Positions 1 to 6,958 of a stretch of 10,240 nt of DNA are shown one piece after another; the first letter of the stretch is position 1, and each line of letters begins with the position of its first letter. This DNA is from Victivallales bacterium (GTDB lineage Bacteria > Verrucomicrobiota > Lentisphaeria > Oligosphaerales > Oligosphaeraceae): assembly GCA_017431185.1 (NCBI GenBank), contig JAFRLP010000026.1, positions 1 to 10,240 of the forward strand, in the 5' to 3' direction. Below the pieces are notes generated by a model, which searched no databases, was not told the origin of the DNA, and saw only the letters and a program-made list of their open reading frames with translations. The position numbers and the translations under genes were made by a program.

Positions 1-651
1 GAAGCGGTAAAGTCGGTGGACAAAAACCATCTCGTGCGCATCAATCTTTGCGCTCGCCATTCGTTCAGGAACTATCTGAAATTCACGGACATCGCATCGT
101 TCGACTTCTATCCGTTCCCCCACTCCGACCTGACCTATTGGCAGGTCTATAACCACGAGATGATGAAATGGAAGCCGGATGCCCCGCTGACACCCTATCT
201 GCAGAATTTCCAGTTCGGAACCACGGAGTTTCCCACGCACGACAACATGTACGGCAGTTTCATCACCAGTTTCATCAATGGGACAAGAAGCCTGCTGTAT
301 TTCACGTACTACAGCAGGGGACTTCAGTCATTGACCACGCACCCCTATGCCCAGGCCACGGTTCGGCTCATCAGCAACCATGCGTCAAGACTGGCCCCGT
401 TCCTCTTTGAGGCACAGGAGCGCCTTCTCAATCTTCCAGCGGGCAGTGACATTCTTTACCAGTATTACCAAAATGGACAGGAAGGCTGCCTTCTGGCGGT
501 GAACCTCTCCTCCAAAAAACAGGAGGGCCTGGAATTGTATCTTCCAGGTCAAGGGGAAATCACCGACTTCTTCGACAGCTCATGGAAATACGAACGGAAA
601 AGCAGACTCACTCTCCAGCCCTGCGGTTCCATTGTCCTGAAAGTGAAATAG
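1..651 (+). CDS. Glycoside hydrolase-like protein, 3' part only (TIM-barrel C-terminal half plus beta domain)
   Basis: The frame is open from the first base, so the gene starts outside the window and only the last 216 codons are seen; the GTG at 16 is not a credible start. The first part reads as the end of a TIM-barrel glycosidase: a 'DKNHLVRIN' strand, then 'DIASFDFYPFPHSD', then 'TPYLQNFQFGTTEFPT', then 'FINGTRSLLYFTYYS'. This is the usual order of the last barrel strands in clan GH-A-like enzymes ('asp-x-x-x-x-asp-x-tyr-pro', an active-site Gln/Glu strand, a Gly-x-x-x-x-x-Tyr-Phe strand). The last ~70 residues, with 'CLLAVNLSS' and 'GSIVLKV', look like a C-terminal beta-sandwich. The acid/base residue would lie upstream of the window, so I cannot assign a family or substrate. 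Its stop is 3 bases before the next start, so it is in one operon with the GH39-like and fucosidase genes. Confidence 0.75.
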   Translation, partial: EAVKSVDKNHLVRINLCARHSFRNYLKFTDIASFDFYPFPHSDLTYWQVYNHEMMKWKPDAPLTPYLQNFQFGTTEFPTHDNMYGSFITSFINGTRSLLYFTYYSRGLQSLTTHPYAQATVRLISNHASRLAPFLFEAQERLLNLPAGSDILYQYYQNGQEGCLLAVNLSSKKQEGLELYLPGQGEITDFFDSSWKYERKSRLTLQPCGSIVLKVK

Positions 652-654
652 ACT

Positions 655-1977
655 ATGCAGACGGAAATCACCTTGGATTACTCCCGTGCCATCGGTACAA
701 TCCGTCCTCTGAACGGCGGAAACCTCGGCCCCTGCCTGAAACCAGAAAACCCTGAACAGAGGCGAGACTACCGCCGCCTGGAGATTCCGTTGACACGGCT
801 TCACGATGCGCCGCTCACCAATTCGGGAATGCGTCTTGTCGATGTGCATCAAATCTTCGGCAACTGGAATGCCGATTCCGAAAACCCCGACAGCTATTAT
901 TTCGACCAGACCGATGAATATATCCGGCGCATGGTCGAGGACGGTTCCCCCCTCATGTACCGCCTCGGAACCTCCATCGAGCATTGTCTGCCCCATTACT
1001 ACACCTTTCCTCCGAAGGACTTCAGGAAATGGACGCAGATTTGCCTGCATATCATCCGCCATTACAATGAGGGCTGGGCAAATGGCATGCATGCGGGAAT
1101 CCGTTACTGGGAGATCTGGAACGAGCCAGACGACTGCCGCTGCTTTGCCCCCAAACCCTCCCACATGTGGAATGGAACGGCTGAGGAGTTCTTTGAGCTG
1201 TACCGCATTGCCGCAACCGCCATCAAAGCGGAATATCCTGAACTGAAAGTGGGTGGCGCAGGGTTCTGGAAAATCACTCCGACCCACGGCGCAGGCGACA
1301 ATCAGTTCATCGACAAATTTCTCGCGGGATGCCGCGAACACCATGTGCCCCTGGATTTCTTTTCGTGGCACAGCTACGGCAGTCCATCCAACCCGTTTGG
1401 CATGATAGAGGAACCATTCACGGCCAGGCAACTGCTGGACTCGTACGGCTTTACCAGAACGGAACTGCATCTGAACGAGTGGCACTATGTCGAGAAATGG
1501 GACTCCCGTTTCATGTATGAAGGCGGGCTTTCCACGATTCAATGCGCCGTTCATGCGGCGGCTGCCATCACGGCGTGGCAGGACACCCCGCTGGACATGG
1601 CGAATTTCTACACCATTGGCAGAGGCGGCGCCTTCAGCGCATGGCACCCCTGGGGCGAGAAGAACCGCATCTATTACGCCTTCCTTGCCATCGCGGCCAT
1701 GAACCATCATGCAGAACGTCTTGCTGTGTCAGGAACCACCGACAAGCTGTTTGTGCTTGCGGGAAAAGACTCTTCGGGAAAAGCCGCGATTCTCATTGCC
1801 AGTTTCCATGCGGAGACAGACGAACTCATCCTCAATACCGACGGACGCCATTTCCGCGTAAAGGTTCTGGACGAGTCCAGGAATCTCGAGGAGACTGCCT
1901 GTACCGCTGCAAACAACCGGCTGCACATTCCAACTGTCTCTGGGCAGGCCGCACTTTGGCTCGTTGAAGAAATCTGA
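655..1977 (+). CDS. GH39-like glycosidase (beta-xylosidase/iduronidase type), paralogue A
   Basis: This is a 440-residue retaining glycosidase of clan GH-A, closest in motifs to GH39. 'YWEIWNEP' at residues 151-158 carries the proton donor Glu157. 'LHLNEWHY' at 271-278 carries the likely nucleophile Glu275, where classical GH39 enzymes have TEW. The barrel spans about residues 1-340; the C-terminal ~85 residues ('LFVLAGKDSSGKAAILIASF' onward) form a beta-sandwich. GH39 members split beta-xylosides or alpha-L-iduronides; substrate here is unknown. No signal peptide is visible, so it probably acts in the cytoplasm. The ATG follows the previous stop by only 3 bases and has no clear Shine-Dalgarno, suggesting coupled re-initiation. 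The GH29 gene follows 17 bases downstream. It shares long blocks ('YRLGTSIEH', 'HIIRHY-EGWANG', 'WEIWNEP', 'LHLNEWH') with the protein at 6959-8302. Family call good, substrate open. Confidence 0.88.
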   Translation: MQTEITLDYSRAIGTIRPLNGGNLGPCLKPENPEQRRDYRRLEIPLTRLHDAPLTNSGMRLVDVHQIFGNWNADSENPDSYYFDQTDEYIRRMVEDGSPLMYRLGTSIEHCLPHYYTFPPKDFRKWTQICLHIIRHYNEGWANGMHAGIRYWEIWNEPDDCRCFAPKPSHMWNGTAEEFFELYRIAATAIKAEYPELKVGGAGFWKITPTHGAGDNQFIDKFLAGCREHHVPLDFFSWHSYGSPSNPFGMIEEPFTARQLLDSYGFTRTELHLNEWHYVEKWDSRFMYEGGLSTIQCAVHAAAAITAWQDTPLDMANFYTIGRGGAFSAWHPWGEKNRIYYAFLAIAAMNHHAERLAVSGTTDKLFVLAGKDSSGKAAILIASFHAETDELILNTDGRHFRVKVLDESRNLEETACTAANNRLHIPTVSGQAALWLVEEI

Positions 1978-1980
1978 CAA

Positions 1981-1986
1981 AAGGAG
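1981..1986 (+). promoter_or_regulatory. Shine-Dalgarno of the fucosidase gene
   Basis: AAGGAG lies 8 bases before the ATG at 1995, a near-ideal ribosome binding site that fixes the start of the fucosidase gene. Confidence 0.85.
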
Positions 1987-1994
1987 TTTTCACC

Positions 1995-3311
1995 ATGACA
2001 AAATACCCGCACGGAGACCTTCGCTGGTTCAAAGAAGCCCGTTTCGGCATGTTCATTCACTGGGGACTGTACTCACTTCCCGCACGGCATGAATGGATCC
2101 GCCACCACGAGGAAATCACGGACGAAAGGTACCAGATCTATTTCGACCTCTTCAATCCAGACCTCTTCGAACCGAAAAAATGGGCGCAATCAGCAAAGGC
2201 CGCCGGCATGAAATACTTTGTCATCACGACCAAGCATCACGAGGGCTTCTGTCTGTTCGACAGCAAATACACGGACTATAAGGTCACCAACACACCCGTG
2301 GGACGCGACCTGCTCAAGGAGGTCATTGACGCCTTCCGTGCCGAGGGACTCCGTGTCGGACTTTACTACTCCTTGATTGACTGGCATCATCCCGATTTCG
2401 TCATTGACAGAAGAAACGGCCCCTACCGCAATCTTCCCGAAGAGGAGTTCAGGAAACACAATGAAGGCAGGGACATGCGCCGCTACGCCCAGTACATGCG
2501 CAACCAGGTGACCGAACTCCTTACCAATTACGGAAAAATCGACATCATCTGGTTCGACTTCTCCTATCCGCACAAAGAGCACCCCGAGGACATTACGCTC
2601 GGCAAAGGACGTACGCACTGGGAGTCGGAAGAGCTGGTGAAGACCGTCCGCGCACTCCAACCTCAGATTATCATTGACAATCGCCTGGACTTGCCTGGCT
2701 CCGCCGACATCGTCACCCCCGAACAATACACGCCTGGCAAAGCCATGCAGGACGAAGAGGGTAACCCAGTGGCCTGGGAGGGATGCCAGACCTTCTCTGG
2801 CTCCTGGGGGTACCATCGGGATGAATCAACCTGGAAAAGCGAAGAGCAGTGCATCAAACTGCTGGTCGACCATGTCTCCCGCGACGGCAATCTCCTGATG
2901 AACGTCGGCCCGACCGCCCGCGGTTTTCTGGATGACCGTGCCGAACAAGGCCTTGCCTATTTTGCCAGATGGATGGAATACAACAGCCGTTCCATCTACG
3001 GCTGCGGGGCGGCGCCAGGACTGAAAGCGCCAGACGGCTGCCGCTACACCTGGAACCCCAGGACCAATCGTCTCTATCTGCACATCTATTCCTGGCCGTT
3101 CCGTTTTCTCGAACTGCCTGGACTGGGCGGAAAGGTGAAATACGCCCAGCTGCTTCACGACATGAGCGAAATCCTCTGGGACGAAGCCTCGGCTGCCGCC
3201 ACGCTCAAGGCGGACACCGCTGTCGGCAATATCTCCCTGAAACTTCCCGTGCAGAAGCCCGACGATGCGGTTCCCGTCGTGGAACTCCTGCTGAAAGAAC
3301 CGCTGGCGTGA
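1995..3311 (+). CDS. Alpha-L-fucosidase, GH29
   Basis: This 438-residue protein hydrolyses terminal alpha-L-fucosyl groups by the GH29 retaining mechanism. Hallmarks in order: 'WFKEARFGMFIHWG' at residues 11-24, 'YFVITTKHHEGFCLFDS' at 74-90 with the His-His pair of the fucose pocket, 'VGLYYSLIDWHHPDF' at 121-135, and 'IDIIWFDFSYP' at 182-192 with nucleophile Asp188. Then come the 'WEGCQTFSGSWGYH' block at 261-274 and 'NLLMNVGPTARG' at 299-310. About 100 residues of C-terminal beta domain follow the barrel, as usual. I do not assign the acid/base residue, which varies in GH29. There is no signal peptide, so it should act on imported fuco-oligosaccharides inside the cell. It is the third gene of the plus-strand operon, 17 bases after the GH39-like gene and with its own strong ribosome binding site. 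Its end converges on the minus-strand operon, with no clear hairpin terminator in the 33-base gap. Confidence 0.95.
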   Translation: MTKYPHGDLRWFKEARFGMFIHWGLYSLPARHEWIRHHEEITDERYQIYFDLFNPDLFEPKKWAQSAKAAGMKYFVITTKHHEGFCLFDSKYTDYKVTNTPVGRDLLKEVIDAFRAEGLRVGLYYSLIDWHHPDFVIDRRNGPYRNLPEEEFRKHNEGRDMRRYAQYMRNQVTELLTNYGKIDIIWFDFSYPHKEHPEDITLGKGRTHWESEELVKTVRALQPQIIIDNRLDLPGSADIVTPEQYTPGKAMQDEEGNPVAWEGCQTFSGSWGYHRDESTWKSEEQCIKLLVDHVSRDGNLLMNVGPTARGFLDDRAEQGLAYFARWMEYNSRSIYGCGAAPGLKAPDGCRYTWNPRTNRLYLHIYSWPFRFLELPGLGGKVKYAQLLHDMSEILWDEASAAATLKADTAVGNISLKLPVQKPDDAVPVVELLLKEPLA

Positions 3312-3344
3312 GCAGTCGGACAAACGCGACGCCTCAACCGTCTC

Positions 3345-3716
3345 TCAGAAAAACCTCTCCAGGCATTTCCTGGTCAGTTGACTGGCAAAGCCTGAAATCA
3401 CCTCTTTGGAGAGATGGCCCCGAAGGGCGGAAAGCATCATGTTGCCCTCCGTCTGGCAGAGTTCGTCATGTTCGGGGAAGTATTCGCGCATCAGGAACTG
3501 GACATAGCGGACGAGTCGGAAACTGCCCCAGAGGCGCGGCGACAAGTCCTGCCCCGCGCGATAGGAGACGCCGACGGCATTTCATTCCAGGAAAAGCGCC
3601 CCTGTCTTGCGCAGATTCCTGAAATCCATCTGGAAATAACGCGCCTTGATGCTGACCTCGAAAGCTTCGCCGCTTTTGAAGACACGTTTCGGAACATCGA
3701 AAAAATCACTGAACAT
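3345..3716 (-). pseudogene. Small unknown gene broken by one in-frame TGA
   Basis: Reading from the ATG at 3716 gives 44 codons (starting MFSDFFDVPKRVFKSGEAFE), a TGA at 3584-3582, then 78 more sense codons in the same frame to a final TGA at 3345. The ATG has a strong AAGGAG five bases upstream, so this is the real start. Reading the internal stop as Trp gives a natural-looking run ('GALFLE-W-NAVGVSYRAG'), so a TGG-to-TGA change is the simplest explanation. The second half is rich in aromatic and charged residues ('LWGSFRLVRYVQFLMREYF') and shows no membrane segment. I do not recognise the family. It lies 64 bases downstream of the fabG-like gene and may be the last gene of that operon. Alternatives are a sequencing error or recoding (for example selenocysteine); I see no clear SECIS hairpin and no sec genes here. 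Confidence 0.6.
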
Positions 3717-3721
3717 GTAAG

Positions 3722-3727
3722 CTCCTT
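3722..3727 (-). promoter_or_regulatory. Shine-Dalgarno of the small interrupted gene
   Basis: On the minus strand AAGGAG lies five bases before the ATG at 3716. This sets the start of the interrupted gene and argues that the frame 5' of the internal TGA was truly translated. Confidence 0.8.
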
Positions 3728-3780
3728 GTATCCTCAACACTCCTTATCCCCTCCTGCACCACGCAGAAAAGCGAAGAAAA

Positions 3781-4527
3781 TCACAGTCCGCCGGCCACTT
3801 CAATGACGCTTCCAGTGATGTAGGCGGCCTCCTCGGAGGCCAGGAAGAGCACGGCGGCGGCCACCTCCTCGGCGGTGCCGAAGCGGCGCAGCGGCACAGT
3901 GGCCTGGTAGGCCGCCGCCTGCTCCGGCGGCAAGGCGGCGATGAAATCCGTGGCGATGAATCCTGGGGCTACGCAATTCACCGTGATTTTACGGCGGGCC
4001 ACCTCCTTGGAGAGTGATTTGACCATCGCGACCTGGCCGGCCTTGGCGGCGGCGTAGTTGGCCTGCCCCTCGATGCCCATGCGCCCAGACAGGGAGGTGA
4101 TGCCGATGATTCGTCCATAACGGCGGGGCAGCATGCGCTGAACGCCCAGTTTGAACATGTTGAAGCAGCCGCCCAAGTCCACGTCCAGCACCTTGTCCCA
4201 CTTTTCGCGGGGCATCATGGCGAGCACGCCGTCCTGCCGGATTCCAGCCGAATTGACTAGGATGTCCAGGGCGGGATGGGTCTTGTCAAACTCCTGGAAA
4301 AAGGACTCGACTGCGGCATAGTCCGCGACATCGCAGGGGACGACCGTCAAGGCGCCGGCCAAATCCCCCAGGGAGTCCCGGAACGCCTGCGCCGCCGCTC
4401 CGTTGGAGGCGTACAACGCGATGACGGTCGCACCGCCTTGAAGCAATCCCCTGGTCACAGCCGCGCCTATGCCACGGGTACCCCCCGTGACCACGGCCAC
4501 TCGATTCTGAAAACTGTACTGTATCAT
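3781..4527 (-). CDS. fabG: 3-oxoacyl-ACP reductase-like short-chain dehydrogenase (FabG type)
   Basis: This is a 248-residue classical SDR, the normal FabG length, which would reduce 3-oxoacyl-ACP to 3-hydroxyacyl-ACP with NAD(P)H in fatty-acid elongation. The nucleotide-binding 'TGGTRGIGAA' is at residues 14-23, followed by 'CDVAD' (65-69) and 'NSAG' (92-95, usually NNAG). The catalytic Ser145 is in 'ITSLSGRMG', with Tyr158 and Lys162 in 'QANYAAAKAG'. The FabG signature 'ITVNCVAPGFIATDF' is at 181-195 and the end is 'ITGSVIEVAGGL'. The Asn of the SDR tetrad appears to be Asp117 ('DVDLGG'), a tolerated variation. I chose the ATG at 4527; a longer frame to 4698 only adds residues overlapping the upstream fxsA-like gene. 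The start is 13 bases after that gene's stop, with no strong Shine-Dalgarno, so it is probably co-transcribed. A related SDR activity on another substrate is possible. Confidence 0.88.
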   Translation of the reverse strand: MIQYSFQNRVAVVTGGTRGIGAAVTRGLLQGGATVIALYASNGAAAQAFRDSLGDLAGALTVVPCDVADYAAVESFFQEFDKTHPALDILVNSAGIRQDGVLAMMPREKWDKVLDVDLGGCFNMFKLGVQRMLPRRYGRIIGITSLSGRMGIEGQANYAAAKAGQVAMVKSLSKEVARRKITVNCVAPGFIATDFIAALPPEQAAAYQATVPLRRFGTAEEVAAAVLFLASEEAAYITGSVIEVAGGL

Positions 4528-4540
4528 GGTGTGTATTGAT

Positions 4541-5026
4541 TTAATCTCGACGGGTCGCGTCAATGTCAATGATTTCAGAGGAGTCTGATTGCGTGTTCCT
4601 GGAAGAATTCCCCGACGATTCCGCCTCGTCATCCTGCGCAGGCGGAAAATGCGTCTTGCCCAAGGCAGGTCTCCAATGCTGCCGCAGCAACGCGGCAACC
4701 ATCAGCCGTACAGGCGGCAACAGCAACAGCAGACCAACCACATCCGTGAAGAAGCCAGGAATGAGCAGGGCGATTCCCGCAACCAGAATCAGCAGGCCGT
4801 CATAGATTTCACGGGACGGGTCGCGTCCCCGCGCCAGGCATTGCTGGACACGCTGCCAGGCAGCCAGCCCTTCGCGCTTCGCCAGCCAGGCTCCAATCAT
4901 GCCAGTGCCGATGATGACCAGCAGGGTTGTCGGCAGGCCGAGCTGCGCCCCCAGCGTGGCAAAGCAGTAGAGTTCAATGCAGGGAATCCCCACAAAAAGA
5001 AAAAGCAGTATGGCACCTAGATTCAT
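4541..5026 (-). CDS. fxsA: FxsA-family inner membrane protein
   Basis: This is a 161-residue membrane protein of the FxsA family, known from E. coli where overproduction relieves exclusion of phage T7 by the F plasmid; the basic cellular role is unclear. Hydrophobic segments cover residues 4-18, 31-48 and 77-113. The family hallmark 'LLIPGFFTDVVGLLLLLPPVR' region (87-107), with Pro-Gly-Phe-Phe-Thr-Asp, a Gly and a closing Pro-Pro-x-Arg, is intact. So is the conserved Glu18 in the first segment ('GIPCIELYCF'). The last ~40 residues are polar and acidic ('AQDDEAESSGNSS') and probably form a disordered cytoplasmic tail. The ATG overlaps the ispE stop in an ATGA junction, so translation is coupled to ispE. 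FabG-like follows after 13 bases. Confidence 0.9.
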   Translation of the reverse strand: MNLGAILLFLFVGIPCIELYCFATLGAQLGLPTTLLVIIGTGMIGAWLAKREGLAAWQRVQQCLARGRDPSREIYDGLLILVAGIALLIPGFFTDVVGLLLLLPPVRLMVAALLRQHWRPALGKTHFPPAQDDEAESSGNSSRNTQSDSSEIIDIDATRRD

Positions 5027-5871
5027 GGCAGACTCTTTTTTCGGAAACAGCGTATGGTACCAGGAAAATCCGACTCCAGGCGGGTTGTCACATCGTCAGG
5101 TGTCACAGCGGTGCAGAAGCCGAACAGCGTCGGCCCGGAGCCAGAGACGCGGACCTCACGTACCCCGTAGGATTCCATCCGCTCCGCAATCATCCCCAGC
5201 AGCGGAAACTTCACCATCGCACAGGGGCCGAGGTCATTATGAGTCAACGAAGCGGCCTTCTCCCAGGCGCCTTCCCGCACGGCAGCCAGAAGGTCATCCA
5301 GGGGAGGCGCGGGAGACTGCGGCACATCCCGCCAATGGGCGTATGACCAGGCAGCGGGGATGGGGAAACCAGGATTGACAAGCAGCAAGTCCGGCTCGCC
5401 GGAGAAGCCTATCGGCTCCAGACATTCTCCCACGCCACGCGCCAAGGCGGGCACAGGATTCAGGAAGAACGGCACGTCCGCCCCCAGTTTGACGGCCAGT
5501 TCCGCCAAATACTCCGTCGCCATCGTCGGGGCAAGCAAATCGCGGAGCTGCAGAAGCACGGCGGCGGCGTCGGAACTGCCTCCCCCCAGGCCAGCGGCGA
5601 CAGGAATGCGTTTCGCCAGGCAAATCCTCACGCCCGCCGCCAGCCCCGTGTCCTCAAGGAAGACAGTCACCGCCTTCCAGCAGAGATTTCGGGAGTCGCA
5701 GGGGACGCCCGGAGAGTCGCACTCCAGATGAATGCCTTCCGTTTCCAGGGCAACCGTCACCTCATCGTACAGCCAGTGCAGCGGCCAGAAGAGGGTCTCC
5801 AGTTCATGGTAGCCATCAGCCCTCTTGCCAGTGATTCGCAGATAAAGATTGATTTTCGCGCAAGTTCGCAT
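5023..5871 (-). CDS. ispE: 4-diphosphocytidyl-2-C-methyl-D-erythritol kinase
   Basis: IspE is the GHMP kinase that phosphorylates the 2-hydroxyl of CDP-methylerythritol in the non-mevalonate (MEP) isoprenoid pathway, in the cytoplasm. The 282 residues match the family length. Motif 1 is 'CAKINLYLRITGKRADGYHEL' near the N-terminus, with Lys6. The ATP-binding glycine-rich loop is 'PVAAGLGGGSSDAAA' at 90-104. 'GADVPFFL' at 130-137 supplies catalytic Asp132. Motif 3 is 'VSGSGPTLFG' at 242-251. I chose the ATG at 5871, with AAAGGG nine bases upstream, over an in-frame TTG at 5907 that only adds 12 unconserved residues. It is the first gene of a minus-strand operon with the fxsA-like and fabG-like genes, served by the promoter at 5979-6008. 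The MEP pathway supports a bacterial host. Confidence 0.95.
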   Translation of the reverse strand: MRTCAKINLYLRITGKRADGYHELETLFWPLHWLYDEVTVALETEGIHLECDSPGVPCDSRNLCWKAVTVFLEDTGLAAGVRICLAKRIPVAAGLGGGSSDAAAVLLQLRDLLAPTMATEYLAELAVKLGADVPFFLNPVPALARGVGECLEPIGFSGEPDLLLVNPGFPIPAAWSYAHWRDVPQSPAPPLDDLLAAVREGAWEKAASLTHNDLGPCAMVKFPLLGMIAERMESYGVREVRVSGSGPTLFGFCTAVTPDDVTTRLESDFPGTIRCFRKKSLP

Positions 5872-5915
5872 GGAACAAATCCCTTTCAGCGACGACAGAG
5901 GCCCCAAAGACCATA

Positions 5916-5940
5916 GAAATCCTGAAGAGCTTCAGATTTC
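5916..5940. repeat. Inverted repeat in the ispE leader
   Basis: GAAATC-CTGAAG and CTTCAGATTTC form an inverted repeat with a 2-base centre (AG); the arms match through 11 positions except for one bulged C. It lies between the predicted ispE promoter and the ispE start. No T-run follows on either strand, so it does not look like an intrinsic terminator. An operator or a leader hairpin is possible. Confidence 0.5.
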
Positions 5941-5978
5941 CTGGTGTCTCTGGTTTCCCATGTGCATCTTGTCTGTGT

Positions 5979-6008
5979 AATATAATCCAGTATCCTCAAA
6001 GATGCAAA
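5979..6008 (-). promoter_or_regulatory. Predicted sigma-70-type promoter of the ispE operon
   Basis: On the minus strand a TATATT (5984-5979) is preceded by a TTGCAT (6007-6002) at 17 bases, or TTTGCA at 18. It lies just beyond the AraC-type gene's stop and about 110 bases before ispE, as expected for an operon promoter. The same A/T-rich patch contains a perfect TATAAT on the plus strand (5981-5986), but I see no matching -35 for that direction. Confidence 0.5.
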
Positions 6009-6017
6009 AAGGGAAGT

Positions 6018-6809
6018 TCATTGGCCGCCCTGGTGTTCGCGGTATTGCGTCGGCGTGCAATGGTATGCCTGACGAAACAGCCGATAGAAACAGGTCTCGT
6101 TGGAAAAATTGCAGTTGGCGGCGATTTCCACCACGGACATGGTGGTCTGCCTGAGCAGCAGTTCCGCCTGTTTCAGCATTTCGTTGCGCCTGAATCGAAC
6201 AGGCGTCTCCGAAAAGACACGTTTCCAGGCATAATAGAAGGAACGACGGCTGAAATGGTATTTTCGGATCAGCAAATCAAGGTTCTCCCCACGCTTCAGG
6301 CGAGTGGCTATCTCATGGATGCGGAGGTCGTCACGGGTATTCTGCGGAGCGTAGTTCTGCACCGCCACCAGGCATAGGTTGAGCAACTGAATCGCCAGCA
6401 AATCCAGGCTGTCCGCCATGCCGGGTTCGTGCAGCCTGTCCAGCCAGTCGTGAAGTTTCGCGCACAGTGCATTGATTTCGGGGGTGAAGGTGAATTGCCC
6501 GCCGACAATTGTTCTGTCCTTGAGAAGCCTGGTCAACTGCACCGCATCCTCCGCCCGATAGGAGAAAAAGATTTCATCTTGCAAGGAGCCTGCCACGGTC
6601 ATATTGCGACCTGGTTTAAGCACCGATAGCGTCGCGCCGGAAAACCCCTCCTCGGAATATTGCCGCCGATTGTAGCTGATGCAGACGTAGGCCTCCGTCA
6701 GCACCTTCACGGGACTGCGGTGGCAGACCATCCAGCCAATCGCCAGCAACGGCAGGGGAAAATCCAGATTGCGCGGAATCTTCCGCAGGTCGTAAATGTG
6801 GCTTTTCAT
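6018..6809 (-). CDS. AraC-family transcriptional regulator
   Basis: This 263-residue protein has the C-terminal double helix-turn-helix of AraC/XylS regulators. HTH1 lies at about 176-198 ('LDLLIRKYHFSRRSFYYAWK') and HTH2 at about 223-246 ('MSVVEIAANCNFSNETCFYR'). The diagnostic end is 'FYRLFRQAYHCTPTQYREH' at 241-259. The N-terminal ~155 residues should be the effector-binding part; they carry several Cys, His and aromatic residues but no motif I recognise. I chose the ATG at 6809, with AGGA six bases upstream. The frame runs open to 6995, but that extension is Cys/Phe-rich, crosses the divergent promoters and looks non-coding. The divergent layout with the GH39-like gene, and repeated half-sites between the two, suggest that it controls that gene and perhaps itself, in response to a sugar. 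Confidence 0.93.
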   Translation of the reverse strand: MKSHIYDLRKIPRNLDFPLPLLAIGWMVCHRSPVKVLTEAYVCISYNRRQYSEEGFSGATLSVLKPGRNMTVAGSLQDEIFFSYRAEDAVQLTRLLKDRTIVGGQFTFTPEINALCAKLHDWLDRLHEPGMADSLDLLAIQLLNLCLVAVQNYAPQNTRDDLRIHEIATRLKRGENLDLLIRKYHFSRRSFYYAWKRVFSETPVRFRRNEMLKQAELLLRQTTMSVVEIAANCNFSNETCFYRLFRQAYHCTPTQYREHQGGQ

Positions 6810-6826
6810 TGTCGTTCCTGCCTTTT

Positions 6827-6910
6827 TGCACAAACTGTAAGGCATTCTGCAAAAAATCACCCTTGTCAAAAAGGAAAAATTGCATATAATATACACCGTC
6901 TGCACAAAAC
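6827..6910. promoter_or_regulatory. Four phased TGCA-A/T half-sites, candidate AraC-type operators
   Basis: Four same-direction copies occur in the divergent intergenic region: TGCACAAAC (6827), TGCAAAAAA (6848), TGCATATAA (6881) and TGCACAAAAC (6901). Start-to-start distances are 21, 33 and 20 bases, about two, three and two helical turns. That spacing is typical of direct half-sites for AraC-family dimers (about 21 bases in the araBAD case). The left pair ends just upstream of the predicted -35 of the GH39-like gene; the right pair overlaps its -10 and start point. The first and last copies are the best match. Binding is inferred, not shown. Confidence 0.45.
6863..6890 (+). promoter_or_regulatory. 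Predicted promoter of the second GH39-like gene
   Basis: TTGTCA (6863-6868) and a perfect TATAAT (6885-6890) are separated by 16 bases. Transcription should begin near 6897, giving a leader of about 60 bases before the ATG at 6959. The candidate operator pair at 6827-6856 sits immediately upstream. Confidence 0.65.
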
Positions 6911-6916
6911 GGAAAA
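6888..6916 (-). promoter_or_regulatory. Possible promoter of the AraC-type gene, overlapping the divergent one
   Basis: On the minus strand TATATT (6893-6888) has a weak TTTTCC (6916-6911) at 17 bases. Its -10 shares bases with the plus-strand TATAAT, so the two promoters would compete. The poor -35 would fit an activator-dependent or weak autoregulated promoter. This is tentative. Confidence 0.3.
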
Positions 6917-6958
6917 ATCCTCGGCGACAAAAGAGTCCATCTTTCCCCCAAAAGACCA

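Noticed and set aside
580..1710. Long minus-strand open frame (376 codons) antisense to GH39-like paralogue A
   Set aside because: A similar antisense frame (7034-8131) opposes paralogue B, and both mirror the conserved sense blocks. They arise from strong third-base G/C preference in the real genes; neither has a convincing start or domain.
3312..3344. Intrinsic terminator between the convergent fucosidase and minus-strand operons
   Set aside because: No stable stem with a following T-run is visible in these 33 bases.
4528..4698. Upstream extension of the FabG-like protein by 57 residues
   Set aside because: It overlaps the end of the fxsA-like gene, and SDR proteins begin just before the Gly-rich motif, as given by the ATG at 4527.
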